A stretch of DNA of 42,520 bases from the IMG/VR virus record IMGVR_UViG_3300043395_002316, positions 1 to 42,520 of that record; one strand, 5' to 3'. The notes under the pieces are model-generated. The model did not search any database and had not been told where the DNA came from. It saw only the letters and a list, made by a program, of their open reading frames with translations. Positions 16,154-25,334 of this stretch are shown in pieces. Position numbers and translations under genes: made by a program. This DNA is from a virus. Every line of letters starts with the position of its first letter. The stretch's first letter is position 1.

Positions 16154-16600
16154 TTATTCGGAGATTTCCAAATCTTTTCTGAAAAACTTACCTAATAAGT
16201 TATCATTTAATGCTCTATCATCTGCTAATACATTATGAGCAAATTGTTCCTGCAATTCGTAATATGTAAGTGATTTTGTAGATGAACAAAATCGTAAGAT
16301 TCGTAATTCTAATTGGTCGTTATCGGAATCCTTAAACCAATCTTGTACTATTTTATTTGATGAACGATATGTTTTCCAATCCGATTCTTTTGTTATCATC
16401 TCATATCGTTTCATTCGTTTATCGGTTAAAGCAGCAATTTCTTTTTTACCAAAATTTCGCTTTCTAATTGATGCAACATTTTTCTTTCCGATATAATATT
16501 GACCAGTTTTTCCGTTTGTAATTTTATAAATAAATCCAATAGTGCCTTCTGGCATATCTGATAATTCTGTAATGTAACTTCCGTTATATATCCAACTCAT
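16154..16600 (-). CDS. GIY-YIG endonuclease (SegE-like)
   Basis: A GIY-YIG nuclease-domain protein of about 148 residues. Counted from the second Met (16600), it begins MSWIYNG and then shows GFIYKITNG...YYIGKKN, the paired GIY and YIG strands of the fold, followed by basic residues, an SDWKTYRSSN segment, and a conserved ELQEQFAHNVL helix that would hold the catalytic Glu. The domain organisation matches the SegE-like homing nucleases of T4-related phages. A longer form starting at 16621 is open. I prefer 16600 because family members usually begin close to the WIYNG strand and this reduces overlap with the sulfotransferase gene to 17 nt. Neither start has a strong ribosome site. It could be a free-standing homing enzyme or a repair/recombination nuclease. 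Confidence 0.75.
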   Translation of the reverse strand: MSWIYNGSYITELSDMPEGTIGFIYKITNGKTGQYYIGKKNVASIRKRNFGKKEIAALTDKRMKRYEMITKESDWKTYRSSNKIVQDWFKDSDNDQLELRILRFCSSTKSLTYYELQEQFAHNVLADDRALNDNLLGKFFRKDLEISE

Positions 16601-17156
16601 AGTTAAAAATTTTGAAATCATTTTGATATTTTTCTCTAACCCAGTCTTTCATCCAATCTTCATTATAATATTGTTTATATAATTTGTGAGTGTTTAAATT
16701 TGGATGTTTTTCCCACATTTTATTTCGATTTAAATGCGGTATTCGATTTTCTTTTATTTCAATTTTATTTAAAATATAATTTAAATCGTAATTAAGATTT
16801 TCGTATTTACCAACATATGAAATTTTTTTAGTTGGTGTATTTCCGTGATTTATATAATATTCTTGTGAAAAAAATAAAAAATCTAATGGGTCAATTGATT
16901 TTATGAAATTTGAAAATAAATTTGCTTTACCTTCTCGTTTTCTATGTTCAAACCAAGAAGCTAAACGGGTATATGGATTTCTAACAAATGTAAATATAAA
17001 ATATCCATCTACATTTTTTAATTCATTAAGTGTACCATGAGTAGTTATTTGTTCTGTCTCCGGTACACTTAATAAAATTTGAGATATTGAATTACCCGCG
17101 GTTTTGGGTATATGAATGTAAGCCCATTTATTTGGACGGTTAATGAGTAACCCCAC
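16584..17156 (-). CDS. Sulfotransferase (Sulfotransfer_2-like)
   Basis: A 190-residue cytosolic sulfotransferase-like enzyme that would move sulfate from PAPS to a carbohydrate or tyrosine. The 5'-phosphosulfate loop is IPKTAGNSI with Lys18; a His-Gly-Thr segment follows at residue 40; and the 3'-phosphate site is FVRNPYTRLAS with Arg59 and Ser67. The C-terminus ends in the family-typical Asp-Phe-x-x-Phe-x-Tyr. There is no transmembrane anchor, unlike eukaryotic Golgi members. It lies 12 nt after a small unknown gene and overlaps the GIY-YIG gene. Together with several glycosyltransferases in this window it suggests sulfated glycans on the virion or the host surface, though the acceptor is unknown. 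Confidence 0.82.
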   Translation of the reverse strand: MGLLINRPNKWAYIHIPKTAGNSISQILLSVPETEQITTHGTLNELKNVDGYFIFTFVRNPYTRLASWFEHRKREGKANLFSNFIKSIDPLDFLFFSQEYYINHGNTPTKKISYVGKYENLNYDLNYILNKIEIKENRIPHLNRNKMWEKHPNLNTHKLYKQYYNEDWMKDWVREKYQNDFKIFNYELDI

Positions 17157-17168
17157 TTGTTAAACGAT

Positions 17169-17354
17169 TTAGCGTTTTATTGAATCAGAATACTTTTTTA
17201 AATTTAGCTTACCACCTCTGGATTTTTCCAATTGTGTTTCAGATGGATTGATTTTTTTATAATCATAATCATCTGAAGAAATAGGAGTTCTATCCTTTTT
17301 TAAAGGTAATTTAGCAGCATCTGATTTTTTATATAATTCTTCTAAAGATGCCAT
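17169..17354 (-). CDS. Small lysine-rich protein of unknown function
   Basis: A 61-residue hydrophilic protein, rich in Lys, Ser and Asp, with no membrane segment or recognisable domain. It has a predicted helical start (SLEELYKKSDAAKLPL) and an otherwise disordered-looking basic body ending KYSDSIKR. It starts 2 nt after the stop of the preceding small gene and is followed 12 nt later by the sulfotransferase, so it belongs to that transcript. I do not recognise it; a small virion-associated or scaffold role is only a guess from its position after structural genes. Confidence 0.6.
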   Translation of the reverse strand: MASLEELYKKSDAAKLPLKKDRTPISSDDYDYKKINPSETQLEKSRGGKLNLKKYSDSIKR

Positions 17355-17356
17355 AA

Positions 17357-17566
17357 TTATTCTACGATTGCTTTATAGATTCTAACATTATCTAAATTAG
17401 AATATGTTCCATTTTCTAATCCTGCTTTGAATTCATCTACTAAACCTTCACCTGCTGCGAATACATTATATTCAGCAGTATTTGCTATTAATACATCTAA
17501 ATCTGCTTGTGAGATTGATGCGTTTACTACTTCACCTTTGTAATTTGAAATTTCGAAATTTGCCAT
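17357..17566 (-). CDS. Small acidic protein of unknown function
   Basis: A 69-residue acidic protein starting MANFEISNYKGEVVNASIS, with a beta-strand opening, a helix around residues 20-32, and a second helix containing LVDEFKAGLENGTY. No known family was recognised. It has a good AAGGA ribosome site 8 nt before the ATG and a late-promoter-like decamer further upstream, so it heads a late transcript with the next small gene, the sulfotransferase and the GIY-YIG nuclease. Its regular composition and ribosome site support a real gene. Confidence 0.65.
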   Translation of the reverse strand: MANFEISNYKGEVVNASISQADLDVLIANTAEYNVFAAGEGLVDEFKAGLENGTYSNLDNVRIYKAIVE

Positions 17567-17606
17567 TTATGTGTTCCTTTTTGTTAAGTTATACTAGTAA
17601 CCTTTT

Positions 17607-17616
17607 ATATAAATAT
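17607..17616 (-). promoter_or_regulatory. Late-promoter-like decamer ATATTTATAT
   Basis: An exact minus-strand copy lies 40 nt before the start of the small acidic protein, in the gap after the 360-residue structural gene. The leader is longer than at the other copies and contains the AAGGA ribosome site. Confidence 0.45.
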
Positions 17617-17618
17617 CA

Positions 17619-18701
17619 TTAAGTATCAAAACGAATCAAAAAATTAATATCATAATCTGGTAGATTTTTTATTGGTTTTGGTAATTTTGCAATTGCAACC
17701 ATATCACCATCATCATCAAATATACCAATTGTTGTAATATATGGTGCTAAATAAGAACCGGTTGGGTCTATTGAAGCAGATGTAAAGTAATCATCCCAAC
17801 CACCTATTGATGTACCAACTGAACCAGAATATTGTTCTTTTCTACTAATATCAGTTATTTCTTTTATTTTAACATTTTTAGAAGGTGATACATTTGTGAT
17901 TGTAGTGGTTTCAAAATTGTATGAACCACTTACTATTACATCAACTGCAGATGGATTTTGAGAATAGTTAAATTCACCAGCTCTAGCAGTAATTAATACT
18001 TCAGTTTCATAAATTGTTTGTGTAGAACGATATTCTAATGTATATGTTGATAAATCTACATCTGCAGTAAATACAATAACACCATCTGAATAGAAAACAT
18101 TACCATATGCCAACGCTTGTAATCCAATACCTTCAAAATTTAATTGTTTTTCAAATCGTATTAAGCTTTCTTCAAAATCAATAGATACTATATAAGCCGA
18201 ATCAGTATCACCATTTAATGTAAGGATTGCCGAACCTGTTATTAAATCAAAAATATTTGTTATAGATATTTCATATTGAATACCATCTTGTTCGATTGTT
18301 AAAATTTCGTTTTCTAAATCTAAATTAATAAGATTATATGTTGGTACTGGATTTACTAATTTTCCCCATCCATTATCAATATAAACTGTATTTGAACTAT
18401 CAGTTATCTTTATTGAACCTTTTTTTAGTTGTTCACCTAATTTATCTCTATCAACATCGATTACATAAATTGTATCTGATAATTGTCTTTCTTTTGATAT
18501 AGTTGCTGGATTTTCAACTACGCCAAATAAATTGATAACATTACCATCGAGTTGTGAATAGTATTTAGTCTTTATTGAACGATATAACGGGTCATTACCA
18601 TTCACTGCTATCGCTGGATATTCAGTTTGGTCAGCATTCCATAGTTTATAAACTTGGAATTTTCGTTTCGTTATATTTGATTTTGGTATTGTTTTTAACA
18701 T
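17619..18701 (-). CDS. Virion structural protein, paralogue of the next gene upstream
   Basis: A 360-residue protein built mostly of beta-strands with many Ser/Thr/Tyr residues, as in phage tail proteins. Its C-terminal part (ARAGEFNYSQNPS..., then YITTIGIFDDDGDMVAIAKLPKPI) is clearly related to the C-terminal part of the 404-residue protein at 18780-19994, so the two arose by duplication. The same ending occurs in structural proteins of marine T4-like phages, where no precise role is known. The start and middle differ from the paralogue. It is separated from the paralogue by a terminator and has its own late-promoter-like decamer, so it can be made at a different level. It is probably a baseplate or tail component. 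Confidence 0.65.
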   Translation of the reverse strand: MLKTIPKSNITKRKFQVYKLWNADQTEYPAIAVNGNDPLYRSIKTKYYSQLDGNVINLFGVVENPATISKERQLSDTIYVIDVDRDKLGEQLKKGSIKITDSSNTVYIDNGWGKLVNPVPTYNLINLDLENEILTIEQDGIQYEISITNIFDLITGSAILTLNGDTDSAYIVSIDFEESLIRFEKQLNFEGIGLQALAYGNVFYSDGVIVFTADVDLSTYTLEYRSTQTIYETEVLITARAGEFNYSQNPSAVDVIVSGSYNFETTTITNVSPSKNVKIKEITDISRKEQYSGSVGTSIGGWDDYFTSASIDPTGSYLAPYITTIGIFDDDGDMVAIAKLPKPIKNLPDYDINFLIRFDT

Positions 18702-18717
18702 AATAAATTCCCACTCT

Positions 18718-18727
18718 ATATAAATAT
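18718..18727 (-). promoter_or_regulatory. Late-promoter-like decamer directly after a terminator
   Basis: ATATTTATAT (minus strand) lies 16 nt before the 360-residue structural gene and only 8 nt beyond the terminator of the preceding transcript. This terminator-then-promoter order is a clear transcription-unit boundary. Confidence 0.55.
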
Positions 18728-18734
18728 ATGGAAA

Positions 18735-18759
18735 TAAAAAACCCCACCGAAGTGGGGTT
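18735..18759 (-). terminator. Rho-independent terminator with UUCG loop
   Basis: Read on the minus strand, AACCCCAC, a UUCG tetraloop and GTGGGGTT form a perfect 8-bp stem followed by a T-run. It lies 20 nt after the stop codon of the 404-residue structural gene and should end the tail operon transcript. Confidence 0.9.
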
Positions 18760-18779
18760 AATATGAAATAGTATTTCTA

Positions 18780-19994
18780 TTAGAAATCAAGTTTTACTTT
18801 GATTAAAACTTCCTTGTCAAATGATTTTGGAATTGGTTGTGATGTTTTTGCAACTGCAATCATTTCGTTTGCATCGTTGTATAAACCAACCGTTGTGATA
18901 AATGTTTTAGGGTCTCTTTCAAACGATGGGTTTGCAAAAGTTCCATCTGAACCACTTATGAATGTTGGGTTATTTGAGAAGTTAAATTCTCTATTTGTTG
19001 CTCTTACAAAGTAATGAGATGTAGAAACATTTTCAGTTCTTCTTGCTTCGAAATCACTACCGCCTTTAATTGCATTATATAATAAGAAATGATTTTTACC
19101 TTCATAATTAGTTCCATCGTATAAATCTTTACCACCGATTGAACCACTATCTTTTGATGTACCAATTAAATTATGTACTGCAGATGGATTAAGAATGATT
19201 AACCCCTGGTCAGGATAAAATAAACCTAAACCTTGTCCATTTGATGCAGTTAATGAATTTAATGTTGCTTCTGAATCGAATCCTAAATTTAATGAACCAC
19301 TACCAACATAGAATACTCTACCAGCTTTACCAACCGTATCAGAGAATTTCTTACCACTGTCATCGATTAATGTATGTACACCGGTAGAACCACTTAATGA
19401 TAATTCCCAGTTTCCTGCATCCATTTTCTCTTTGTATCTGGCACGCGATACATTGATTACATAGATATCTGATGAATCGTAAATTCCAGAAGCATCAGAT
19501 GAGAAGAATGTAAATAGTTCATCATCTTGTTCTAATAAAATTGAACGATATTGTGCATATGTTGCTTTTGTTGCCAATGTTGAATTACTATCAATATCTA
19601 AACTAACCGAACCACTACCATATTTATGGCCGTATGCAATTGCAAATTGAGTAGTTCCATCTGCAGAATCTGATACATTTACATAATAGTTTGATGAACC
19701 TGCTGCTGCTTGTGTAGATGATGTATAGAACGAATTTAATTGTCCTGCATCACCACTCCAAAGACCAGTAGTTACTACTTCAACTTTTCCGGTTACTTGG
19801 TCAAATTCACCAAATCTTTTATAGATACCAGTATTAATACTTCCACCTTGTGCACCTAATTTATCGCCACCGATTAAGTATTGGTTGATAATTTGTGATA
19901 ATTGCTCGGATGTTAAGTTCCCTTGTTGCGAATTTAAATACGCAGCCAATTCTTGGGTTAAATTAACACCGGCTTGTCCTGTAATTTGTGCCAT
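18780..19994 (-). CDS. Virion structural protein (tail/baseplate), paralogous pair member
   Basis: A 404-residue structural protein. The first 45 residues are a Gln/Asn-rich helical lead (TQELAAYLNSQQGNLTSEQL), followed by beta-rich Ser/Gly-dense domains. Its last 85 residues (ATNREFNFSNNPTF..., TTVGLYNDANEMIAVAKTS) match the C-terminus of the neighbouring 360-residue protein. Related proteins occur in tail clusters of marine T4-like phages without an assigned function. A GAGGA ribosome site precedes the ATG. It follows the 209-residue protein gene by 22 nt with no promoter between, so both share a transcript that ends at the terminator just downstream. A high-copy tail component is likely, given the good ribosome site and terminator, but the copy number is inference. 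Confidence 0.68.
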   Translation of the reverse strand: MAQITGQAGVNLTQELAAYLNSQQGNLTSEQLSQIINQYLIGGDKLGAQGGSINTGIYKRFGEFDQVTGKVEVVTTGLWSGDAGQLNSFYTSSTQAAAGSSNYYVNVSDSADGTTQFAIAYGHKYGSGSVSLDIDSNSTLATKATYAQYRSILLEQDDELFTFFSSDASGIYDSSDIYVINVSRARYKEKMDAGNWELSLSGSTGVHTLIDDSGKKFSDTVGKAGRVFYVGSGSLNLGFDSEATLNSLTASNGQGLGLFYPDQGLIILNPSAVHNLIGTSKDSGSIGGKDLYDGTNYEGKNHFLLYNAIKGGSDFEARRTENVSTSHYFVRATNREFNFSNNPTFISGSDGTFANPSFERDPKTFITTVGLYNDANEMIAVAKTSQPIPKSFDKEVLIKVKLDF

Positions 19995-20016
19995 ATCTTT
20001 TTAATTCCTCGTTTTA

Positions 20017-20646
20017 TTATCTTGGTTGTACATAAGTTACAGTTACTGGGATTGATTGAGAACCTCCAGTTTCGTTACCATATACTGTCAATGTTGTTTT
20101 AATTGTTGTTGTAATATTAGGATTAGGAATGAAAGTAAATGCCAATCCTCTTTCAACTGCTGCAGTTGTTGTGATTTCATCACCCAAGAAAACTGGGATT
20201 GTACCACTTCCTGCTGCTAAACCACTACCAACGATAGAACCTGCATTTTTATTAGCAAGAACTAATGTATATCCAGCTTGAGTATTTCCACTTGGAGATG
20301 TTGTTGGTGATAAGGAAACTTGTCCTGAATTTTGATTCACATTAATTTGTGGAACACCAAATTCTACTTTAGGAATTTTAACAGTACCTTTTGGTAAAGT
20401 TACCAATCTATATTTTAATACTTGTGTTTCATCCGGAGATGCTTCAGTTACTGGGATTGCTTTAATAGCAGCATCATAGTATGCAGAACCAAGTGGATGT
20501 GCCGGTTCGTATAGGGTATAATCGATTTCATCGTCACCCAATGCGAATTTTGTAATGTTTAACCCTTCACCTGTTGCTAATTTCTCTCTACCCTTTTTGG
20601 TAAGAATTGCATCAACGGTAATTTCGGTATTGTCTAAATAAGCCAT
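20017..20646 (-). CDS. Virion structural protein of conserved T4-like tail family
   Basis: A 209-residue protein whose N-terminus (FALGDDEIDYTLY, following ILTKKGREKLATGEG) is a signature I associate with structural proteins of T4-like phages from marine and Bacteroidota hosts. The C-terminal half is Thr/Ser/Gly-rich beta structure (residues about 115-209) like a small Ig or jelly-roll domain. It is preceded by an AGAGG ribosome site and a late-promoter-like decamer 26 nt upstream. It sits between the 1534-residue tail protein and the paralogous structural pair. The exact position in the virion is unknown. Confidence 0.65.
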   Translation of the reverse strand: MAYLDNTEITVDAILTKKGREKLATGEGLNITKFALGDDEIDYTLYEPAHPLGSAYYDAAIKAIPVTEASPDETQVLKYRLVTLPKGTVKIPKVEFGVPQINVNQNSGQVSLSPTTSPSGNTQAGYTLVLANKNAGSIVGSGLAAGSGTIPVFLGDEITTTAAVERGLAFTFIPNPNITTTIKTTLTVYGNETGGSQSIPVTVTYVQPR

Positions 20647-20672
20647 AATTTGTTTCCTCTTTTACTTTCAAT

Positions 20673-20682
20673 ATATAAATAT
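20673..20682 (-). promoter_or_regulatory. Late-promoter-like decamer ATATTTATAT
   Basis: An exact minus-strand copy lies 26 nt before the 209-residue structural gene, inside the 66-bp gap after the 1534-residue gene. An AGAGG ribosome site lies between it and the start. Confidence 0.5.
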
Positions 20683-20712
20683 AAGTATTTTTTAATTTTG
20701 TAATAATAAATA

Positions 20713-23700
20713 TTATTCTACCATCAATATTGGTTCTCCACTACCACGACCGGTATCATTTACCTTCAATGTGTTAGGATTAGTTGTAAATGTAACAACG
20801 GGTGCACCACCATCTAAAGTAGTTAATTGTGTTTGTTTTGAACCATTAAAGTACGAATTCTCTAATCCAGTCGATAAATCTCCCACATTTCTATAATGTG
20901 ATGGGAAATATCCATTTAATGGTGTAACTTCAACTATATCACCACCCACAATTGGATTTGTAGCATCCCAATCTAAAATAGTAACTTTTTGACGATAAAG
21001 AGTTTGACTAATATATTCAGTACCTACTCTCGGGTCTGTTAAATTAATATTTTGTGGTATATCTACTTTATATTGTTCTTTTATTTGGAATATCTTTTTT
21101 CTTGTTTTTGTAAGATTACCAAATAAATCTAATTCGGTTATTTGAGAATGTGAACCACTTGCCCATACACCAAATCCTTTATTTGTTATAGAATTTGGGT
21201 CCATTCCTACTTGGATGTATGAATCAGAATCATACTGTCCTTGTATAGAACCAGTAAATGTTGCATCAACTTTTATTGAAATACCACCCATATCAGAACC
21301 GGAATTTATTGTCATAAATCCATATTGAACCGATGTATCGTTTGTATTGATAGTAGTATCTAATCCAATATTTTCACCAATCAAATCGGATACATTAGTA
21401 TCAGTAATAGTTCCTTCATATTGTGGGTTTGTAACATCAAATAAAACATCTTGTGTTACTTTTAATGTAACTTCTTTTCCTTCAAATGTACCAACAATAT
21501 TTCTATCTTCTTCTGTATTAATAACAGTTTCTAAATCACTTTTTTCTGCTTTTGGTTTATTCCATTTAACTTTACTTCTTTCTAAAATATGTGGTTCAAT
21601 TAATAAACCAGAAGCAACTTTTGCTCGAGCAGGTACTAATGATTCTAGTGTATCAAATAATGATTTATCAATATAACGAACTAATTGAATATATTCATTA
21701 AAGTTTAAATCAAAACGTTGAAAATAATATTTTCGTAAACTATCTAATTCGGAATATCTGTCATTGTATTCATCTTGTGGATTTCCAATATAATCATCGA
21801 TATTAAAGTTACCTAATGATTTTAAGATATCCATATTAATCTCCTTAACTGGAGAAAAGAATAATCCCAATCTATCAGTATCTATTGGTGAATTATCATA
21901 TGATTTTTTAGTTGAACGCGATTTGTAATCTAATGAAATACCATTATTTGATGTGATTTCATTTCCTGCAAAATCATATTGAGTTTCAAATCGGAATTTA
22001 TTACCAACATTAAAACCAGATGATGGTACATTTGCAGTTACATCTCTATCATATGGAATATAGTTATATGGATATTCAACAATAGATTCAAAATTATTAG
22101 CAACGGATGATGTTTGGTATGCTTGAATATACGCAACATTTTTAATATCAACATCAATTCCTCTATTTTTAGGATATTCAAAGTCATTTCTAAATATCAA
22201 ATCGTGAGTAGATGCTGATATATGGTTTCCATCAATTCCATCCGGTATTAAAGTGTGATTTTCAATACGAGATTGTGATAGAGCAGTTGTCCATAATCTA
22301 ATTTCATCAATAGAACCTGTAAATGATGGATATGTTCCACCAATTTTCAATTCAGAACCACTTTTCCAAGAAGTTGAACCTTCTGGCAACGAAAGTTCTA
22401 ATGAACCAGAATTTCTAATTCTTCCATTGAAACCCTCTTTAACATATAAATCAAATATTTCACTTCCATTTGAAATAGTTTTATTTAATGCTATGTGATA
22501 AAAATCATCATAAAATATAGGTAAATCTTCAGTAGAAGCACTTTCAATTGTATCACTACCACTAATTGAAAATTTGATTCTTCCTAAATAATTTGAACCA
22601 CTTTCAATTTCCAATTTCCAACCATCGGTTTTAGCAATTACCTGATTTTGTTTTTGGGTGGTATTGATTCTAAATTCTATTGAATTTGGATGGTCACCAT
22701 TAAATTCCTTCCAATCAATTACGATATTTGATGAACCACTTAAATTTAATGCAGCAGTTCTATCTTCAAATGTAAATTGAGTAGTACCATCCGATGATGG
22801 GTCTTGCGGCCCACCGAACTCCATAATAGTTAATAATGAAGCAGGAATACCATAACAAGCCATTGCAGCATGTAATGCTCGTTTAGTTCCTTTATGTTTA
22901 TTAAGATATGGTAAGTTATTTAATAATCTTCTCCATATTTCACTTTGTCTATCCTTTCCACTCATCGATGAAACTTGTGTTCCATCTGAATGTTTACCAA
23001 ACGCATATTCCCAAAGATATTGTGATTGAACACCCATATCAGCATCCCATCCAAGAGATTCTAACATATGATAAACCAACTCATCTTTGATACCACTTTC
23101 GTATTTTTGTTCTAATTTTTTAGATTGTTGTAATCCTTTAATATGTGTCCATAAAATATCAAAGTGTTGGCCAATCATATTAAAGAATAATATGAATTCT
23201 TGACCATTCTCATCATCCTGAATATGTTGTGGTAAATTATTTACAAGATTTGATTTGTTAAATGTATCATAGTCTTCTGCAGATGTAATAATTCCACCAT
23301 ACCAATCAGATACCGAATCATCGGTTGATGCACTTAATTGAGTTTGACCTGCACCTGGATATGATAATGATGATGATTCAAAATATAAAAATTTCTCAAA
23401 TGCATCAAAATCATTTTTAACTTTTGATATTTTATTTTTATATGAATTTATTTCATTTAATGATGTTACCGAACCGGTCCATTCACTTCCTTCTGAAGCA
23501 GTAATAAACTTTTCAGTATAAAATTCAAGTAATCCAATTTTGTACATGAAATTATCTACTCGTTCTTTAGCAGATGAGTATTTAACAAAATTAGACCACC
23601 AATATTCTTCATTACCATCAATTAATAATCCATCAATTTCTATTTTGGATGTAGATATGAATTGAATATCTAAATTATCCAATGAAAATTCACTAGAACT

Positions 23701-25317
23701 TACAAATGTATTTATTAAATCAGTTGATGTTGTAGAACCACTAGCAATTAAATCATCAAGTATTTGATATCCAATATCATCACCAACATTTAAATCAAAA
23801 TTAGGTGTTAATGGAGTACAATTATTGGCTATTTCACCAACAATTGAAATTTGTTCAATCATTGGAATTGACTGAACTTTAGATATCCAAACTGTTTGGT
23901 TTTCTTGTACAGTGGTTGGTAATGGTTCGTATAGTTTTAAAACTAATGATTTTGGATTATTAGTTTTCTTTTTATATTTTTTACCGGTAGAATCAAACCC
24001 TTCCTCATATGTTGCAAAAGTTTCGGTATCGATTCCCCATGTTGCAATTAATTTATTATCACCCTCACCAAAATGTAAATAATGTGTTAATAAATTAGAT
24101 ATTTCATCTTTAAAAAATGATGTATTAAAATGAGTTGCAAACGCAGTTCTAATATCTGAAACTACTTTTCCTCTACGAAGTTTTAAATCACCTTTATCAA
24201 ACAATAATGTAATTTCTTCTACCTTACCTTCAGTTGCAGAATCACCTTCAATGTTAGTTGGAACTAATAATAATTTAAATTCAATTTTATCATTATCTTC
24301 ATTGAATGCTGTTTTTGATTTTTTTAAAACATCATTTACATTAAAAGTTGCTTTTCCTGCCGGAGAGAATCTACCTAATACAAATTGAGAATCTACTTTA
24401 CCAACATAAACATCGATAAAATTTGTATTAATCGATGCCCAACTAATATCAAATTCAACATCAAATCCTACAAAATCTTTTCCTTTTATTACTGATGGAT
24501 ATGTGATATTTGTTATATCTGGACCAGGTAAATATGTCTTTTGTATTACATTAATTGAGATTGTTTGCGGTGAACTACTTCCACCTCTATTAGATACTGA
24601 TTGTAAATAAAGAGTATGGCCACCTATACGATTCAATTCGTTTTGTGATAAGGTTAGAACACCATTTGTTGGTAGTTGTCTTTTAATACCACCCAAAGAC
24701 ATTTCAACATAATCAGAATTTGATGATGTATATGAAATTGATAATGGAGATGAATCGTTTATATTCCAACTAAATTGATTATCACTAACTGTTAATGTTG
24801 GTGCGTTAGGACCGGGTGCTATATCATTTTTTGTTGCTAATACATTTACATTTACACTTCCACCATTTAAATTTAATTGAACATCTTTGTTCGTATAATC
24901 GTTACCTAAAGCAGAAACAACTGATTTGTATTGTTCTCCATTACTTTGTCTTTCAAATTTAATCCAAGTAGAAGTTGTTGTAACCGAATTTTTACCAGTA
25001 ATATAACCGGTTTCATATTCAGTTTTGTATTTTAAAGCAGTACCACTATATACATCGGCATCTATATTTATGGTTGTACTATTGTTTGGTAATGGAGTGC
25101 TTTGTGATAATGTAAATGATAATGTATGTACGGGTGAATCACTTGATTCTATATTAGTTTGGCCACCTGTATTTTGATTTACAATAATGGTTCTATAAGT
25201 TTGAGTATCAATTTGTGGCGGCGTTGAATTACCTGCCGCACCACCTCCTCCACCGGATTGTGACCAACCATCTCCAATCATACCTTGAACTACACTATTA
25301 TAATTTGAATTTTCCAA
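20713..25317 (-). CDS. Giant tail/baseplate protein with LamG-like domain, TTG start
   Basis: A 1534-residue structural protein. Residues about 1-340 hold Ser/Thr-rich Ig-like repeats. A helical stretch around 640-840 contains EIWRRLLNNLPYLNKHKGT and CYGIPASLLTIMEFGGP, resembling baseplate proteins of the tail protein I type. Residues about 850-1020 look like a LamG/concanavalin-type lectin domain (IEFRINT..., FDLYVKEG, SIDEIRLWTTALS). The C-terminus (about 1130-1534) has another tail-associated helical region, then beta-structure. The reading frame opens with TTG: no in-frame ATG lies between the upstream stop and Met13, and a GAGG ribosome site sits 9 nt before the TTG, so the rare start is preferred. 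The lectin-like domain suggests sugar binding at the baseplate rim. It is probably a baseplate-to-fibre connector (inference). Confidence 0.72.
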   Translation of the reverse strand: MENSNYNSVVQGMIGDGWSQSGGGGGAAGNSTPPQIDTQTYRTIIVNQNTGGQTNIESSDSPVHTLSFTLSQSTPLPNNSTTINIDADVYSGTALKYKTEYETGYITGKNSVTTTSTWIKFERQSNGEQYKSVVSALGNDYTNKDVQLNLNGGSVNVNVLATKNDIAPGPNAPTLTVSDNQFSWNINDSSPLSISYTSSNSDYVEMSLGGIKRQLPTNGVLTLSQNELNRIGGHTLYLQSVSNRGGSSSPQTISINVIQKTYLPGPDITNITYPSVIKGKDFVGFDVEFDISWASINTNFIDVYVGKVDSQFVLGRFSPAGKATFNVNDVLKKSKTAFNEDNDKIEFKLLLVPTNIEGDSATEGKVEEITLLFDKGDLKLRRGKVVSDIRTAFATHFNTSFFKDEISNLLTHYLHFGEGDNKLIATWGIDTETFATYEEGFDSTGKKYKKKTNNPKSLVLKLYEPLPTTVQENQTVWISKVQSIPMIEQISIVGEIANNCTPLTPNFDLNVGDDIGYQILDDLIASGSTTSTDLINTFVSSSEFSLDNLDIQFISTSKIEIDGLLIDGNEEYWWSNFVKYSSAKERVDNFMYKIGLLEFYTEKFITASEGSEWTGSVTSLNEINSYKNKISKVKNDFDAFEKFLYFESSSLSYPGAGQTQLSASTDDSVSDWYGGIITSAEDYDTFNKSNLVNNLPQHIQDDENGQEFILFFNMIGQHFDILWTHIKGLQQSKKLEQKYESGIKDELVYHMLESLGWDADMGVQSQYLWEYAFGKHSDGTQVSSMSGKDRQSEIWRRLLNNLPYLNKHKGTKRALHAAMACYGIPASLLTIMEFGGPQDPSSDGTTQFTFEDRTAALNLSGSSNIVIDWKEFNGDHPNSIEFRINTTQKQNQVIAKTDGWKLEIESGSNYLGRIKFSISGSDTIESASTEDLPIFYDDFYHIALNKTISNGSEIFDLYVKEGFNGRIRNSGSLELSLPEGSTSWKSGSELKIGGTYPSFTGSIDEIRLWTTALSQSRIENHTLIPDGIDGNHISASTHDLIFRNDFEYPKNRGIDVDIKNVAYIQAYQTSSVANNFESIVEYPYNYIPYDRDVTANVPSSGFNVGNKFRFETQYDFAGNEITSNNGISLDYKSRSTKKSYDNSPIDTDRLGLFFSPVKEINMDILKSLGNFNIDDYIGNPQDEYNDRYSELDSLRKYYFQRFDLNFNEYIQLVRYIDKSLFDTLESLVPARAKVASGLLIEPHILERSKVKWNKPKAEKSDLETVINTEEDRNIVGTFEGKEVTLKVTQDVLFDVTNPQYEGTITDTNVSDLIGENIGLDTTINTNDTSVQYGFMTINSGSDMGGISIKVDATFTGSIQGQYDSDSYIQVGMDPNSITNKGFGVWASGSHSQITELDLFGNLTKTRKKIFQIKEQYKVDIPQNINLTDPRVGTEYISQTLYRQKVTILDWDATNPIVGGDIVEVTPLNGYFPSHYRNVGDLSTGLENSYFNGSKQTQLTTLDGGAPVVTFTTNPNTLKVNDTGRGSGEPILMVE

Positions 25318-25334
25318 ATCTAATTTCCTCTATT

